Source of the DNA: Amycolatopsis sp. MtRt-6
GTDB lineage: Bacteria > Actinomycetota > Actinomycetes > Mycobacteriales > Pseudonocardiaceae
Direction: 5' to 3'
Length of the DNA stretch: 64,000 bases
Assembly: GCF_017308975.1 (NCBI RefSeq)
Contig: NZ_JADWPD010000009.1
Coordinates: 115,093-179,092, forward strand
This document shows, one piece after another, positions 17,250 through 25,744 of the stretch. The notes under the pieces were generated by a model. It was not told the DNA's origin and ran no database searches. It saw nothing but the letters and a program-made list of their open reading frames with translations. The position numbers and the translations under genes are program-made. Each line of letters starts with the position of its first letter. The first letter of the stretch is position 1.

Positions 17250-18126
17250 CGCCGAGGTCGCGGACCACGGCGACGAGGGCGTCGACCATCGCGCTCTCGG
17301 TGTCGCTGCGCCACACCAGTCCCCAGCGCAGGCCCGGCCAGTCGTGGATCGGCACGTACACGATGTCGGGCCGGGCGTGGTAGCGCGCCACGTGACCGCC
17401 GAGGTTGTGGAAGCCTTCGCCGTTGCCGACGTGGGTGAAGATGTCGTCGAGGCTCGCGATGTCGGGCGGGTGGCGGTCGATCGGCCGGCCGCTCTGGGTC
17501 TGGAACGGCGTGAACGCGTCGGCCCAGTAGTCGGGGCCGGGCGGGCCCTGCAGGATGCCGCGGTCCCCGAACACCTCCAGCGACACCGACTTCTCGCCGG
17601 CCAGCGCGTGGTCCGGCGCCAGGAGCAGCACACTGTGTTCGGTGTAGACGGTCGGGCCGGTCGTCAGATCGGGCTCCTCCACCGGCAGCCAGGCGACGAG
17701 CACGTCGATGTCGCCGTTGCGGATCGGGGCGAACGCGTTGACGAAGGGGTTGTGGCGGATGTGCAGGCCCCACTGCGGGTGCCGGGCGCGGAAGGCCTCC
17801 CAGTACGGCCGCAGGTCGTGGGCGTTGGCCGGCAGCATGCCGACCCGCAGCACGCCGGTCTTGCCCTCGGCGGCCAGCCGGGCGCGTGCCATGCCCTCCC
17901 GCAGGGAGCGGAAGGCGGGCAACAGGTCGGCGCGCAGCTGCACGCCGACCGGCGTCAGCCGCACCGACCGGCTGGTGCGCTCGAACAGCGGGGCGCCGAC
18001 GCCGCGTTCCTGCTTCTTGATCGCCTGGCTCACCCGGGCCTGTGACACGTGCAGCCGGGCCGCGGTGCGGCCGAAGTGCAGTTCTTCGGCGAGTGTCAGG
18101 AATATCTCGATGTCCCGCAGTTCCAA
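17236..18126 (-). CDS. LysR-family transcriptional regulator
   Basis: A 296-residue regulator with an HTH at residues 1-60 (ELRDIEIFLTLAEELHFGRTA) and an effector domain containing HNPFVNAFAPIRNGDID. The frame opens at TTG (18126), with GGGGA about 8 bases upstream. Its 3' end overlaps that of the S15 hydrolase. It faces the serine hydrolase gene at 18219 across 92 bases, so that gene is its most likely target. Confidence 0.87.
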   Translation of the reverse strand: MELRDIEIFLTLAEELHFGRTAARLHVSQARVSQAIKKQERGVGAPLFERTSRSVRLTPVGVQLRADLLPAFRSLREGMARARLAAEGKTGVLRVGMLPANAHDLRPYWEAFRARHPQWGLHIRHNPFVNAFAPIRNGDIDVLVAWLPVEEPDLTTGPTVYTEHSVLLLAPDHALAGEKSVSLEVFGDRGILQGPPGPDYWADAFTPFQTQSGRPIDRHPPDIASLDDIFTHVGNGEGFHNLGGHVARYHARPDIVYVPIHDWPGLRWGLVWRSDTESAMVDALVAVVRDLGVSRL

Positions 18127-18218
18127 CCCGTGTCCCCAGGATCGATAAGTGCCGTGTTATGCCCAAGATGCCAGAATCGCCGTTGTTCCCGAGCCGGTTC
18201 GCGGCGAAGCTCGGAGGC

Positions 18219-19400
18219 ATGTCACAGACAGTGAGTTTTTCGGGCCGGCTCCGCGACACGCTGAGCCGGCACGTCGAGGTCGGCACGGTGCCCGGGCTGG
18301 TCGCGCTGGTGAGCCGCGGCGACGAGGTGCGGGTCGAGGCGCTGGGGACGTTGCACGAAGGTGGCACCACGCCGATGGGCCGGGACACGATCTTCCGGAT
18401 GGCGTCGCTGACCAAGCCGGTCACGGCGGCCGCGGTGATGATCCTGGTGGAGGAGTGCCGGCTGCGGCTCGACGACCCGGTCGAGACGTGGCTGCCCGAG
18501 CTGGGCGGACGGCAGGTGCTGGCCCGGATCGACGGGCCGCTGGACGACACGGTCCCGGCGGCCCGGTCGATCACCGTGCGCGACCTGCTGACGCTGACCT
18601 TCGGCTTCGGCGTGGTGTTCGCGCCGCACCCGATCCTGGAGGCGGCGCTCGCGCTGGGTGTCGTCGGCGACGGCACCGCGAACTGGCCGACGATGGGCCA
18701 GGACGAGTGGCTGCGCCGGCTGGGCACGCTCCCGCTGATGTACCAGCCGGGGGAGCGCTGGCAGTACCACGTCGGCTCGGACGTGCTGGGCGTGCTCGTG
18801 TCGCGGGTGGCGGCCCGGCCGTTCGGCGAGTTCCTGGCGGAGCGCCTGTTCGGCCCGCTCGGCATGGTGGACACGGGTTTCCACGTGCCCCCGGGCAAGA
18901 TCCACCGGCTCCCGGCGAGCTACGCCCACGACCCGACGACGGGTGAGCTGACGGTGTGGGACGAGGCGGCGGGCGGCAAGTACAGCCGCCCACCGGCGTT
19001 CGAAGCGGGCGGCGACGGGCTGGTGTCCACAGTGGACGACTACCACGCGTTCCTGCGCATGCTGGCGTCCGGCGGCGGGGGCGTGCTGTCCCGCGCGACG
19101 GTGGCGTTGATGACGATGGACCACCTGACGCCGGGGCAGAAGGAGGAGAAGGACAGGTACGGAGACCACTTCGGCCGGCACGGCGGGTACGGCTTCGGGA
19201 TGGCGGTCCGGACGCACCGGCGCGACCTGGCGTCACCGGGCCAGTTCGGCTGGGACGGCGGGCTCGGCACGACCGCGTACGCCGACCCGGCGGAGGACAT
19301 GGTGGGGATCCTGCTGACCCAGACGGCCATGGATTCCCCGGACACACCCCGCCTGCACCAGGACTTCTGGACGGCGGCTTATCAGTCCCTGGACGCCTGA
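18219..19400 (+). CDS. Serine hydrolase, beta-lactamase/class C fold
   Basis: A 393-residue protein with the SxxK motif in MASLTKPVTAAAV, the Tyr-type motif QYHVGSDVLG, and a glycine-rich C-terminal strand in FGWDGGLGTTAY. These place it in the beta-lactamase/esterase (EstB, PBP4*) superfamily. No signal peptide is visible, which favours a cytoplasmic esterase over a resistance enzyme. ATG at 18219 has GGAGG only one base upstream. That is too close, so an in-frame GTG at 18231 may be the true start. Confidence 0.88.
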   Translation: MSQTVSFSGRLRDTLSRHVEVGTVPGLVALVSRGDEVRVEALGTLHEGGTTPMGRDTIFRMASLTKPVTAAAVMILVEECRLRLDDPVETWLPELGGRQVLARIDGPLDDTVPAARSITVRDLLTLTFGFGVVFAPHPILEAALALGVVGDGTANWPTMGQDEWLRRLGTLPLMYQPGERWQYHVGSDVLGVLVSRVAARPFGEFLAERLFGPLGMVDTGFHVPPGKIHRLPASYAHDPTTGELTVWDEAAGGKYSRPPAFEAGGDGLVSTVDDYHAFLRMLASGGGGVLSRATVALMTMDHLTPGQKEEKDRYGDHFGRHGGYGFGMAVRTHRRDLASPGQFGWDGGLGTTAYADPAEDMVGILLTQTAMDSPDTPRLHQDFWTAAYQSLDA

Positions 19401-19586
19401 GCGGGCCCGGCTCGGGCGGGTGGGCGCGCTCGGCCCCGCCCGCCCGGACGCCGGTCGACTCGCTGGGTACGCGCGCCGGCCGCTCGGACTGCCCGCGTGG
19501 GCGAGCCGTCCAACCGGCCGGGCAGGTCGCCGCCCTCCCGCATAAGGTGGGCTGGTCGATCATCCGGGCGAGCGGAGGAGTTTCCC

Positions 19587-19937
19587 ATGGAAGGCATCAA
19601 CCCCGCGGTGCCGCCCAGTGGCACCGGTTGCGCCGACTGCGAGGCCGCCGATCCACAGGGCTGGTGGTTCCACCTGCGCCGGTGCGCCGAATGTGGCCGC
19701 ATCGGGTGCTGTGACTCCTCGCCCGGCCAGCACGCCAGCCGCCACGCCGCCGCCGCGGGGCACCGGATCGCGCGCAGCTTCGAGCCCGATGAGGAATGGT
19801 TCTGGGACTACGGCGAAGAAGTGCTGTACGAATCCGGCCCCGCCCTCGCCGCTCCCGAACACCGGCCGCTCAGCCAAGCTGCGCCCGGGCCCGCCGGACG
19901 GGTGCCCGCCGACTGGACCCAGCGGCTGCACCAATAG
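19587..19937 (+). CDS. UBP-type zinc finger protein
   Basis: A 116-residue protein with the zf-UBP pattern: GCADCEAADPQGWWFHLRRCAECGRIGCCDSS, then the His ligands in ASRHAAAAGH. In eukaryotes this fold binds free ubiquitin C-termini; the bacterial role is unknown. The C-terminal third, YGEEVLYESG onward, is the usual acidic tail of the actinobacterial version. GGAGGAG lies six bases before ATG. It abuts a hydrolase relic on its 3' side. Confidence 0.9.
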   Translation: MEGINPAVPPSGTGCADCEAADPQGWWFHLRRCAECGRIGCCDSSPGQHASRHAAAAGHRIARSFEPDEEWFWDYGEEVLYESGPALAAPEHRPLSQAAPGPAGRVPADWTQRLHQ

Positions 19938-19940
19938 CCG

Positions 19941-20081
19941 CTGACCGCGCCCGGAATCTGTGCCCGCGACCCGGTCGGCCCCGAGGCGATGCGGGCGGCC
20001 CATGACTCCGGTGACCACCTCCACCCGAGCGACGCCGGGCACCACGCCATGGCCGCCGCCGTCCCGCTCGACCGGCTGTGA
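19941..20081 (+). pseudogene. Relic of a SGNH/GDSL hydrolase C-terminus
   Basis: The + strand frame ending TGA at 20081 encodes about 46 residues, including AHDSGDHLHPSDAG. This is the catalytic Asp-x-x-His block and terminal helix of SGNH/GDSL esterases. No start codon, no ribosome site and none of the N-terminal blocks are present. It starts 3 bases after the UBP gene, so the rest of the gene was probably lost by deletion. The assignment rests on one motif block. Confidence 0.6.
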
Positions 20082-20224
20082 CCGTCCACTTCGGAGTAGT
20101 ACCGCGGTACCACCGCCGGTCCCGGATTCCGACGGCGGTACCACGGATCGCGCCGGTCCCGCTCCTAGCGTGGGGACGAGACGGGCCGGGAGGACGGCCC
20201 GCGTGACCACACAGGGGACCGGCG

Positions 20225-21157
20225 ATGATCGAGGCACTGCAGCTCACCAAGCGGTACGGGGAAAAGACGGCGGTCGACCACCTGGACTTCACCGTCCGGC
20301 CCGGCACCGTCACCGGCTTCCTGGGCCCGAACGGGGCGGGCAAGTCCACCACGATGCGGATGATCATCGGGCTGGACGCGCCGACCGGTGGCACCGTCCG
20401 CGTCAACGGCCGGCACTACGCGCGGCACAGCGCCCCGCTGCAGGAGGTCGGGGCGCTGCTGGAGGCCAGGTCCATCCACCCCGGCCGGTCCGCGTTCGAC
20501 CACCTGCTGGCGCAGGCCCACACGCACGGGATCCCGCGGCGGCGGGTCGACGAAGTCATCGAGCTGGCCGGGCTGCAGTCCGTGGCCAGGAAGCGGGCCG
20601 GCGGGTTCTCCCTCGGCATGGGCCAGCGCCTCGGCATCGCCGCGGCGCTGCTCGGCGACCCGGCGACGGTGCTGCTCGACGAGCCGGTCAACGGCCTGGA
20701 CCCCGAGGGCGTCCTGTGGATCCGCACCCTGCTCGGCGGGCTCGCCGCGGAGGGGCGCACGGTCTTCGTGTCCTCGCACCTGATGTCGGAGATGGCGCTG
20801 GTCGCCGAGCACCTCGTCATCGTCGGCCGCGGCCGGCTGCTCGCCGACACCACCGTGGCCGACCTGGTCCGCGAGGCCGGCGGCAGCACGGTGCAGGTCG
20901 CCACCGCCGACCCGGCCCGGCTGCGCGGGGTCCTGGCCGGCCCGGGCGTCGAGATCACCGGGCAGGCCGGTTCCGAGCAGCTGCAGGTGACCGGCCTGTC
21001 CGCCCGCGCGATCGGGGCGAAGGCCGCCGCGCACGGCATCGCGCTGTCCGAGCTCACCGCCCGGACCGTCTCCCTGGAGCAGGCCTTCATGGACCTGACC
21101 AGGGACGCCGTCGAGTACCACGGCACCGGCGTCGAGAGCATCGGGAGGGCGGCATGA
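20225..21157 (+). CDS. ABC transporter ATP-binding protein
   Basis: A 310-residue ATPase with Walker A GPNGAGKST (near residue 40), the signature-like FSLGMGQRLGIAAALL, Walker B TVLLDEPVNGLDPEG and the switch His in VSSHLMSE. A C-terminal extension of about 90 residues is typical of DrrA/bacitracin-type exporters. It overlaps the permease gene as ATGA. The sensor kinase and regulator that follow suggest an antibiotic- or cell-envelope-responsive exporter. Confidence 0.94.
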   Translation: MIEALQLTKRYGEKTAVDHLDFTVRPGTVTGFLGPNGAGKSTTMRMIIGLDAPTGGTVRVNGRHYARHSAPLQEVGALLEARSIHPGRSAFDHLLAQAHTHGIPRRRVDEVIELAGLQSVARKRAGGFSLGMGQRLGIAAALLGDPATVLLDEPVNGLDPEGVLWIRTLLGGLAAEGRTVFVSSHLMSEMALVAEHLVIVGRGRLLADTTVADLVREAGGSTVQVATADPARLRGVLAGPGVEITGQAGSEQLQVTGLSARAIGAKAAAHGIALSELTARTVSLEQAFMDLTRDAVEYHGTGVESIGRAA

Positions 21158-21966
21158 GCACCGTCGCCGACCGGCCGGTCTACCGGGTGACCGGGCCGCG
21201 GGTGCTGCGCTCGGAGTGGACGAAGCTGTGGTCGCTGCGCTCGACGTGGATCACCTTCGCGCTCGGCCTGGCGTTCCTGATCGCCTTCGGCCTGATCGCC
21301 GCGGCGCAGTACACGCCCCAGGCGAGCGCCGGCCCGGGGCTGCAGAGCGAGCTCGCCGGCGCCACCGCCGTCAGCCTGTCGCTGTTCGGCCTGACCTTCG
21401 CGCAGCTGGCGCTCGGTGTCCTCGGGGTGCTGGTCACCGCGGGCGAGTACTCCACCGGCATGATCCGCTCGACGCTGGCCGCCGTCCCGCGCCGCCTGCC
21501 GGTGCTGTGGGCGAAGTCGGCGGTGTTCGGCGTGGTGGCCCTGGTCCTCGGCGTGGCCGGGGTGTTCGTCACCTTCGTGATCGCCGGCGGCCTGGTGAGC
21601 GGCACGCCCGCGGCGCTGACGCTTTCGGACGCCGGCGTGCTGCGCAGCCTGCTCGGCGCGGGCCTCTACCTCGGCCTGGTCGGGGTGATCGGGGCGGCGC
21701 TCGGCGCCCTGCTGCGCTCGGTCGCGGGCGGCATCTCGGTGCTGGTCGCGGTCCTGATGCTGATCCCCGGCCTGATGTCGCTGCTGCCGGCGAGCTGGCA
21801 GGACCGGATCGGCCCGTACCTGCCGAGCAACGCCGGCCAGTCGATGTACGCGCTGACCCACGACAGCGCGTCCCTGTCGCCCACGGCCGGGCTGCTGGTG
21901 TTCCTGGGCTGGACCGCGCTGGTACTGGCCGGAGCCGCCTGGCGGCTGCGGCGGACGGACGCCTGA
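21154..21966 (+). CDS. ABC transporter permease (ABC-2 type)
   Basis: A 270-residue membrane protein with six predicted helices. It opens with the ABC-2 hallmark RSEWTKLWSLRSTWIT. The helix 2-3 region holds GEYSTGMIRSTLAAVPRR, typical of actinobacterial exporter permeases. The partner ATPase gene overlaps by four bases. Its substrate cannot be inferred. Confidence 0.92.
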   Translation: MSTVADRPVYRVTGPRVLRSEWTKLWSLRSTWITFALGLAFLIAFGLIAAAQYTPQASAGPGLQSELAGATAVSLSLFGLTFAQLALGVLGVLVTAGEYSTGMIRSTLAAVPRRLPVLWAKSAVFGVVALVLGVAGVFVTFVIAGGLVSGTPAALTLSDAGVLRSLLGAGLYLGLVGVIGAALGALLRSVAGGISVLVAVLMLIPGLMSLLPASWQDRIGPYLPSNAGQSMYALTHDSASLSPTAGLLVFLGWTALVLAGAAWRLRRTDA

Positions 21967-21987
21967 GGTTTCGTCCACCATGGACAG

Positions 21988-23253
21988 GTGACCGAGGTGA
22001 GCGGCGACGACACCGGCGCCCTGGCCGGGCAGCCACTGGTCGCACGGGCGGTCCGGCTCGGGCGGCGGCTGCGCCGGGTGGACCGCGCCCACCCGTGGCT
22101 GCTCGACGCGGCCGTGGTCGCGGTGGTCGGCCTGCTGTTCGGCGTGCCGGAGTTCGCGCACTACGACGACGGCCGTGACCCGCTGCCGATCACTTTTGCG
22201 CAGCTGCCGGTCGCCGGCACGCTGGCCCTTCAGGCGGGCCTGGTGCTGCCCCTGCTGTGGCGGCGCCGGGCCCCGTCGGCGGCGTTCGGCGTGATCGCGG
22301 CGGTGTTCGTGCTGCAGTGGTCGCTGGGGGTGTTCCTGCGGGCCGACGTGGCCCTGCTCGTGGCGCTCTACAGCGTCACGCTGCACGGCCGCGTCCGGCA
22401 CCTGCCCTGGGTCGGCCTGGTCACGGCCGGGCTGCTGGTCCCGGTCGCGGTGCGCGTCTCGGCGGTGGTGTCCGTGTGGGGCGCGCTGTTCTTCCTGATC
22501 AGCACCGGGATCGCGGCCGTCGCGCTGGGGTTCGCGGTGCGGGTCCGGCGAGCCCAGCTCGCCGGCCTGCGCGAGCGCGCCGCCCGCCTGGAGGTCGAAC
22601 GCGACCAGCGCAGCAGGCTGGCCACCGCGACCGAACGCACGCGGGTGGCCCGGGAGATGCACGACATCATCGGCCACAACCTGTCGGTCATCATCAGCCT
22701 GGCCGACGGCGGCGCGTACGCGGCCGAGGCGTCGCCGGAGCGGAGCCGGGAGGCACTGCGGCTCGTCGGGGAGTCCGGTCGTCAGGCTCTCGGCGAGCTC
22801 CGGCGCATGCTGGGTGTCCTGCGCGAGCAGGCCGGCACCCCGGAGCTGCACCCGCAGCCCGGCATCGCGGACATCGCGGCGCTGTGCGCCCGGCTGCGCG
22901 CGGCCGGGCCGGAGGTCGTCCACCGCTCGGGCGGGGAGCTGGAGTCCGTGGACCGCGGGGTGCAGCTGATGGCGTACCGGATCGTCCAGGAAGCGCTCAC
23001 CAACACCCTCAAGCACGCCGGCCCCGGCACCCGCGTCCACGTCACGGTCGCCGTCGAAGGGCCGGGGTTGCGGATTTCCGTCGAGGACAGCGGATCGCCG
23101 GGCGGCGGTCGCGGTGCGCCGGGGGAGGGGCACGGGCTGACCGGGATGCGGGAGCGCGCGGCCCTTTACGGTGGCATGCTCTCCGCGGGGCCGGCACCCG
23201 GCGGCGGGTGGGCCGTGCGGGCCGTCATCCCGCTCCCGGGAGGCTCGGAGTGA
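21988..23253 (+). CDS. Sensor histidine kinase (HisKA_3, NarL-type partner)
   Basis: A 421-residue kinase. Four to five helices span about residues 38-185, followed by a coiled segment and the dimerisation block REMHDIIGHNLSVII with the phosphorylated His. A HATPase_c domain (MAYRIVQEALTNTLKHA, then GEGHGLTGMRERAALYGG) ends the protein. It starts at GTG with a weak ribosome site. It overlaps the response regulator as GTGA and lies 21 bases after the exporter permease, so all four genes are probably one unit. Confidence 0.93.
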   Translation: MTEVSGDDTGALAGQPLVARAVRLGRRLRRVDRAHPWLLDAAVVAVVGLLFGVPEFAHYDDGRDPLPITFAQLPVAGTLALQAGLVLPLLWRRRAPSAAFGVIAAVFVLQWSLGVFLRADVALLVALYSVTLHGRVRHLPWVGLVTAGLLVPVAVRVSAVVSVWGALFFLISTGIAAVALGFAVRVRRAQLAGLRERAARLEVERDQRSRLATATERTRVAREMHDIIGHNLSVIISLADGGAYAAEASPERSREALRLVGESGRQALGELRRMLGVLREQAGTPELHPQPGIADIAALCARLRAAGPEVVHRSGGELESVDRGVQLMAYRIVQEALTNTLKHAGPGTRVHVTVAVEGPGLRISVEDSGSPGGGRGAPGEGHGLTGMRERAALYGGMLSAGPAPGGGWAVRAVIPLPGGSE

Positions 23254-23936
23254 TCAGCGTGCTCATCGTCGACGACCAGGCGCTGCAGCGCTTCGGCTTC
23301 CGGATGCTGCTGGACGCGACACCCGACACCGAGGTGGTCGGCGAAGCGGCACACGGCGGGGAGGCCGTGCGCCGGACGGCCGAGCTGCGGCCCGACGTCG
23401 TCCTGATGGACATCCGGATGCCCGGGATGGACGGCATCGAAGCCACCCGCCGCATCGTCGCCGGCGGCGGGCGCTCGCGAGTCCTGGTGCTGACGACGTT
23501 CGACCTCGACGAGTACGCGCACGCGGCGCTGCGGGCGGGCGCGAGCGGGTTTCTCCTGAAGGACGCGCACCCGGAGGAGCTGCTGGCGGGCATCCGCGCG
23601 GTCGCCCGGGGCGACGCGGTCGTCGCCCCGGCCCTCACCCGGCGGCTCCTCGACGCCTACGCCCACCACCTGCCGGCCGCGTCCGGCGGCGCTCCGGACG
23701 ACCCGCGCTGGGCGGCGCTGACCGAGCGCGAGCGGGAGATCCTGGTCGCCATCGGCCAGGGCCGGACCAACGGCGAGATAGCGTCGCGGCTGGTCCTGTC
23801 GGAGTCGACGGTCAAGACCCACGTGGGCCGGGTCCTGGCGAAGATCGGCGCCCGCGACCGCATCCAGGCGGTCATCATCGCCTACGACCTCGGCCTGACC
23901 CGTGCCAACGACCCCGGAGGTTCCCGTGCTGAGTGA
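23250..23936 (+). CDS. LuxR/NarL-family response regulator
   Basis: A 228-residue regulator. The receiver domain begins ISVLIVDDQALQRFG, with the phospho-acceptor Asp in VVLMDIRMPGMDG and the conserved Lys in FLLKDAHPEE. The C-terminal LuxR HTH is LTEREREILVAIGQGRTNGEI followed by LSESTVKTHVGRVLAKI. It is translated from GTG in a GTGA overlap with its kinase. It probably controls the preceding ABC exporter. Confidence 0.94.
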   Translation: MISVLIVDDQALQRFGFRMLLDATPDTEVVGEAAHGGEAVRRTAELRPDVVLMDIRMPGMDGIEATRRIVAGGGRSRVLVLTTFDLDEYAHAALRAGASGFLLKDAHPEELLAGIRAVARGDAVVAPALTRRLLDAYAHHLPAASGGAPDDPRWAALTEREREILVAIGQGRTNGEIASRLVLSESTVKTHVGRVLAKIGARDRIQAVIIAYDLGLTRANDPGGSRAE

Positions 23937-24207
23937 CGAAGAGCGCCGAGCGGCGAAGAACGCGTACAAGCAGCGCGCCCGCGACGAGATGTGGGACCGG
24001 CTCGGCCTGGACGCCGGACAGCTCGCCGACCTGCTCGACCACCTCGACGAAGACGCCGACGGCTGCGACGGCGAGCTCACCCGGACCCGCGAGTGGGCGC
24101 TCGACGCGGGCCTCGGCTGGCCGCCGCTCGAAGAGCGGCTGCGCGAGCTCGGCGGCGGGTGCGACTGCGAGGTGCTCGCGAACCTGGACCCGGCGGCCTG
24201 GCTGTGA
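23926..24207 (+). CDS. DUF2695 family protein
   Basis: A 93-residue cytoplasmic protein. The GTG start at 23926 has GGAGG five bases upstream and overlaps the response regulator by 11 bases. It contains CDGELTRTREWALDAGL and ends GGGCDCEVLANLDP, the conserved Cys block of DUF2695. Its function is unknown. The three cysteines (one in CDGEL, two in CDC) could bind metal, which is only an inference. Confidence 0.85.
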   Translation: MLSDEERRAAKNAYKQRARDEMWDRLGLDAGQLADLLDHLDEDADGCDGELTRTREWALDAGLGWPPLEERLRELGGGCDCEVLANLDPAAWL

Positions 24208-24225
24208 AACCCGCGCCTCACAGCC
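24200..24225. terminator. Short bidirectional hairpin containing both stop codons
   Basis: GGCTGTGA (24200-24207) and TCACAGCC (24218-24225) form a perfect 8-bp stem around a 10-base loop. The two TGA stops of the convergent genes lie within the stem arms. Confidence 0.6.
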
Positions 24226-24982
24226 GGCGGAACCGGGCCTCCAGCAGGGCGAACACCCCGAACACCGCGATGCCCGCGGCGAGCGCCAGCAGCAGCGCCT
24301 GCCCGTAGGGCTGCGCGGCCAGCGTCTTCAACGCCGGGTCCAGGCCGCCGGCCTTCGCGGGGTCGTAGCGGACCGCCGCCAGGACGAGCATCGCGCCCAC
24401 CGTCGCGTACAGCACCCCCACCGCGCACCAGCCGACCTGGCCGAGCCGGGTGGTCGACAGCCGCAGGGTCCGGGACGCACCGCCGAAGTCGAGGTCGCGG
24501 AGGAACTTCTTGCGCGCCCCGCGGTAGGCCAGCCAGGCCGCGATCGCGATGACCAGGACGCCCGCCGCGATCACCGCGACCGCGCCCCACGACCAGCCGA
24601 GCACGGTCGCGACCACCGATCCCGCCTTGCCGGACGCACCTGTCGCGGTCTTGCCCGCGCTGTAGGCGACGAGGCCGTAGAGCACCACTTCGACGCCGCT
24701 GATCGATCGCCGCACCCAGCGCCGCCGGGGTTCGGCCTGCCGGTGGCCGGTGACGGCCTCGGCGAGCTGCCACAGCGCCAGCACCCCGGTGCCGGCGGCG
24801 ACCAGCCAGAGCAGCCACGCCCCGCCTTCGGCCGCGACGATCTGCAGCGCGCCCGCCTTGTCGGCCCGCTCGTTGTCGCCGAGCGCCACCTGGACGGCCA
24901 GCCATGCGACGATCAGATGCACGGCCGCATAGCAGGTCAGCCCGATCCGGGCAAGCAGGCCGAAAACTCTCAGTTCGGGCAT
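24218..24982 (-). CDS. DUF1206 family membrane protein
   Basis: A 254-residue protein of three homologous two-helix units: RIGLTCYAAVHLIVAWLAV, SGVEVVLYGLVAYSAG and RLGQVGWCAVGVLYATVGAML each open a unit. This triple repeat defines DUF1206, common in actinobacteria and of unknown function. It stands alone, divergent from the molybdenum oxidoreductase operon. Confidence 0.9.
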   Translation of the reverse strand: MPELRVFGLLARIGLTCYAAVHLIVAWLAVQVALGDNERADKAGALQIVAAEGGAWLLWLVAAGTGVLALWQLAEAVTGHRQAEPRRRWVRRSISGVEVVLYGLVAYSAGKTATGASGKAGSVVATVLGWSWGAVAVIAAGVLVIAIAAWLAYRGARKKFLRDLDFGGASRTLRLSTTRLGQVGWCAVGVLYATVGAMLVLAAVRYDPAKAGGLDPALKTLAAQPYGQALLLALAAGIAVFGVFALLEARFRRL

Positions 24983-25125
24983 GGGGGTGAGTTTTGCTCA
25001 CCTCGCCCGCTTTGGCCAGACGCGATCGCAAAGCCGGTGAACAGGGCGCATGGGACGAACCCGCGGTTATGGGAGGTACAAGCTCAACCCCCCTTACGCC
25101 GGGCCCGGTGGCTACCGTCGAAGGC

Positions 25126-25743
25126 ATGGACCAGCGAGCCGAGCACGAATCCTTTGTGGACAGAGCGGCCGACGCGGGGCTGTCGCGGCGCACCTTCGTC
25201 GTGGCCGGCGCGGTGGCGGCCGCCTCGACGTCGCTGCTGGGCGCCCAGCCCGCCGCGGCCGCCGAGACCGGTATGAGCTCCCGGGTTTCCCTGACCATCA
25301 ACGGAACGCGGCACACCGTCACGGTCGACAACCGCACGTCGCTGCTGGACCTGCTGCGGGAGCACCTCGGGCTCACCGGCACGAAGAAGGGCTGCGACGC
25401 GGGCGCGTGCGGGGCCTGCACCGTGCTGGTGAACGGCCGCCGGGTCAACGGGTGCCTGACGCTCGCGGTGCGGCTGGAGGGCGCCGACGTCACCACGATC
25501 GAAGGCCTCGCGCCCGGCGAGGACGACCGCCTGCACCCGCTCCAGCAGGCGTTCATCGACCAGGACGCGTTCCAGTGCGGCTACTGCACCCCGGGGCAGA
25601 TCATGTCCGGGATCGGCTGCCTCCGCGAAGGCCACACCGGTTCGCGCGAAGAGATCCGCGAATGGATGAGCGGCAACATCTGCCGCTGCGGCTGCTACGT
25701 GAAGATCGTCAACGCGATCGAGCAGGCCGGGAAGGGGAGCTGA
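25126..25743 (+). CDS. [2Fe-2S] subunit of PaoABC-like aldehyde oxidoreductase
   Basis: A 205-residue iron-sulfur subunit. Residues 20-47 form a Tat-type signal (LSRRTFVVAGAVAAAST, ending AAAAE). Two clusters follow: a plant-ferredoxin type (GCDAGACGACTVL, then a Cys in RVNGC) and the helical type (QCGYCTPGQ, then CRCGCY). An exported small subunit is the hallmark of PaoA/YagT in the periplasmic aldehyde oxidoreductase of E. coli. It passes electrons from the molybdenum centre to the FAD subunit. The next gene follows after one base. Confidence 0.92.
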   Translation: MDQRAEHESFVDRAADAGLSRRTFVVAGAVAAASTSLLGAQPAAAAETGMSSRVSLTINGTRHTVTVDNRTSLLDLLREHLGLTGTKKGCDAGACGACTVLVNGRRVNGCLTLAVRLEGADVTTIEGLAPGEDDRLHPLQQAFIDQDAFQCGYCTPGQIMSGIGCLREGHTGSREEIREWMSGNICRCGCYVKIVNAIEQAGKGS

Positions 25744-25744
25744 C

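Noticed and set aside
18219..19400. Beta-lactam resistance gene
   Set aside because: The fold and the SxxK motif fit, but no signal peptide is present and the sequence is closer to esterase-type members.
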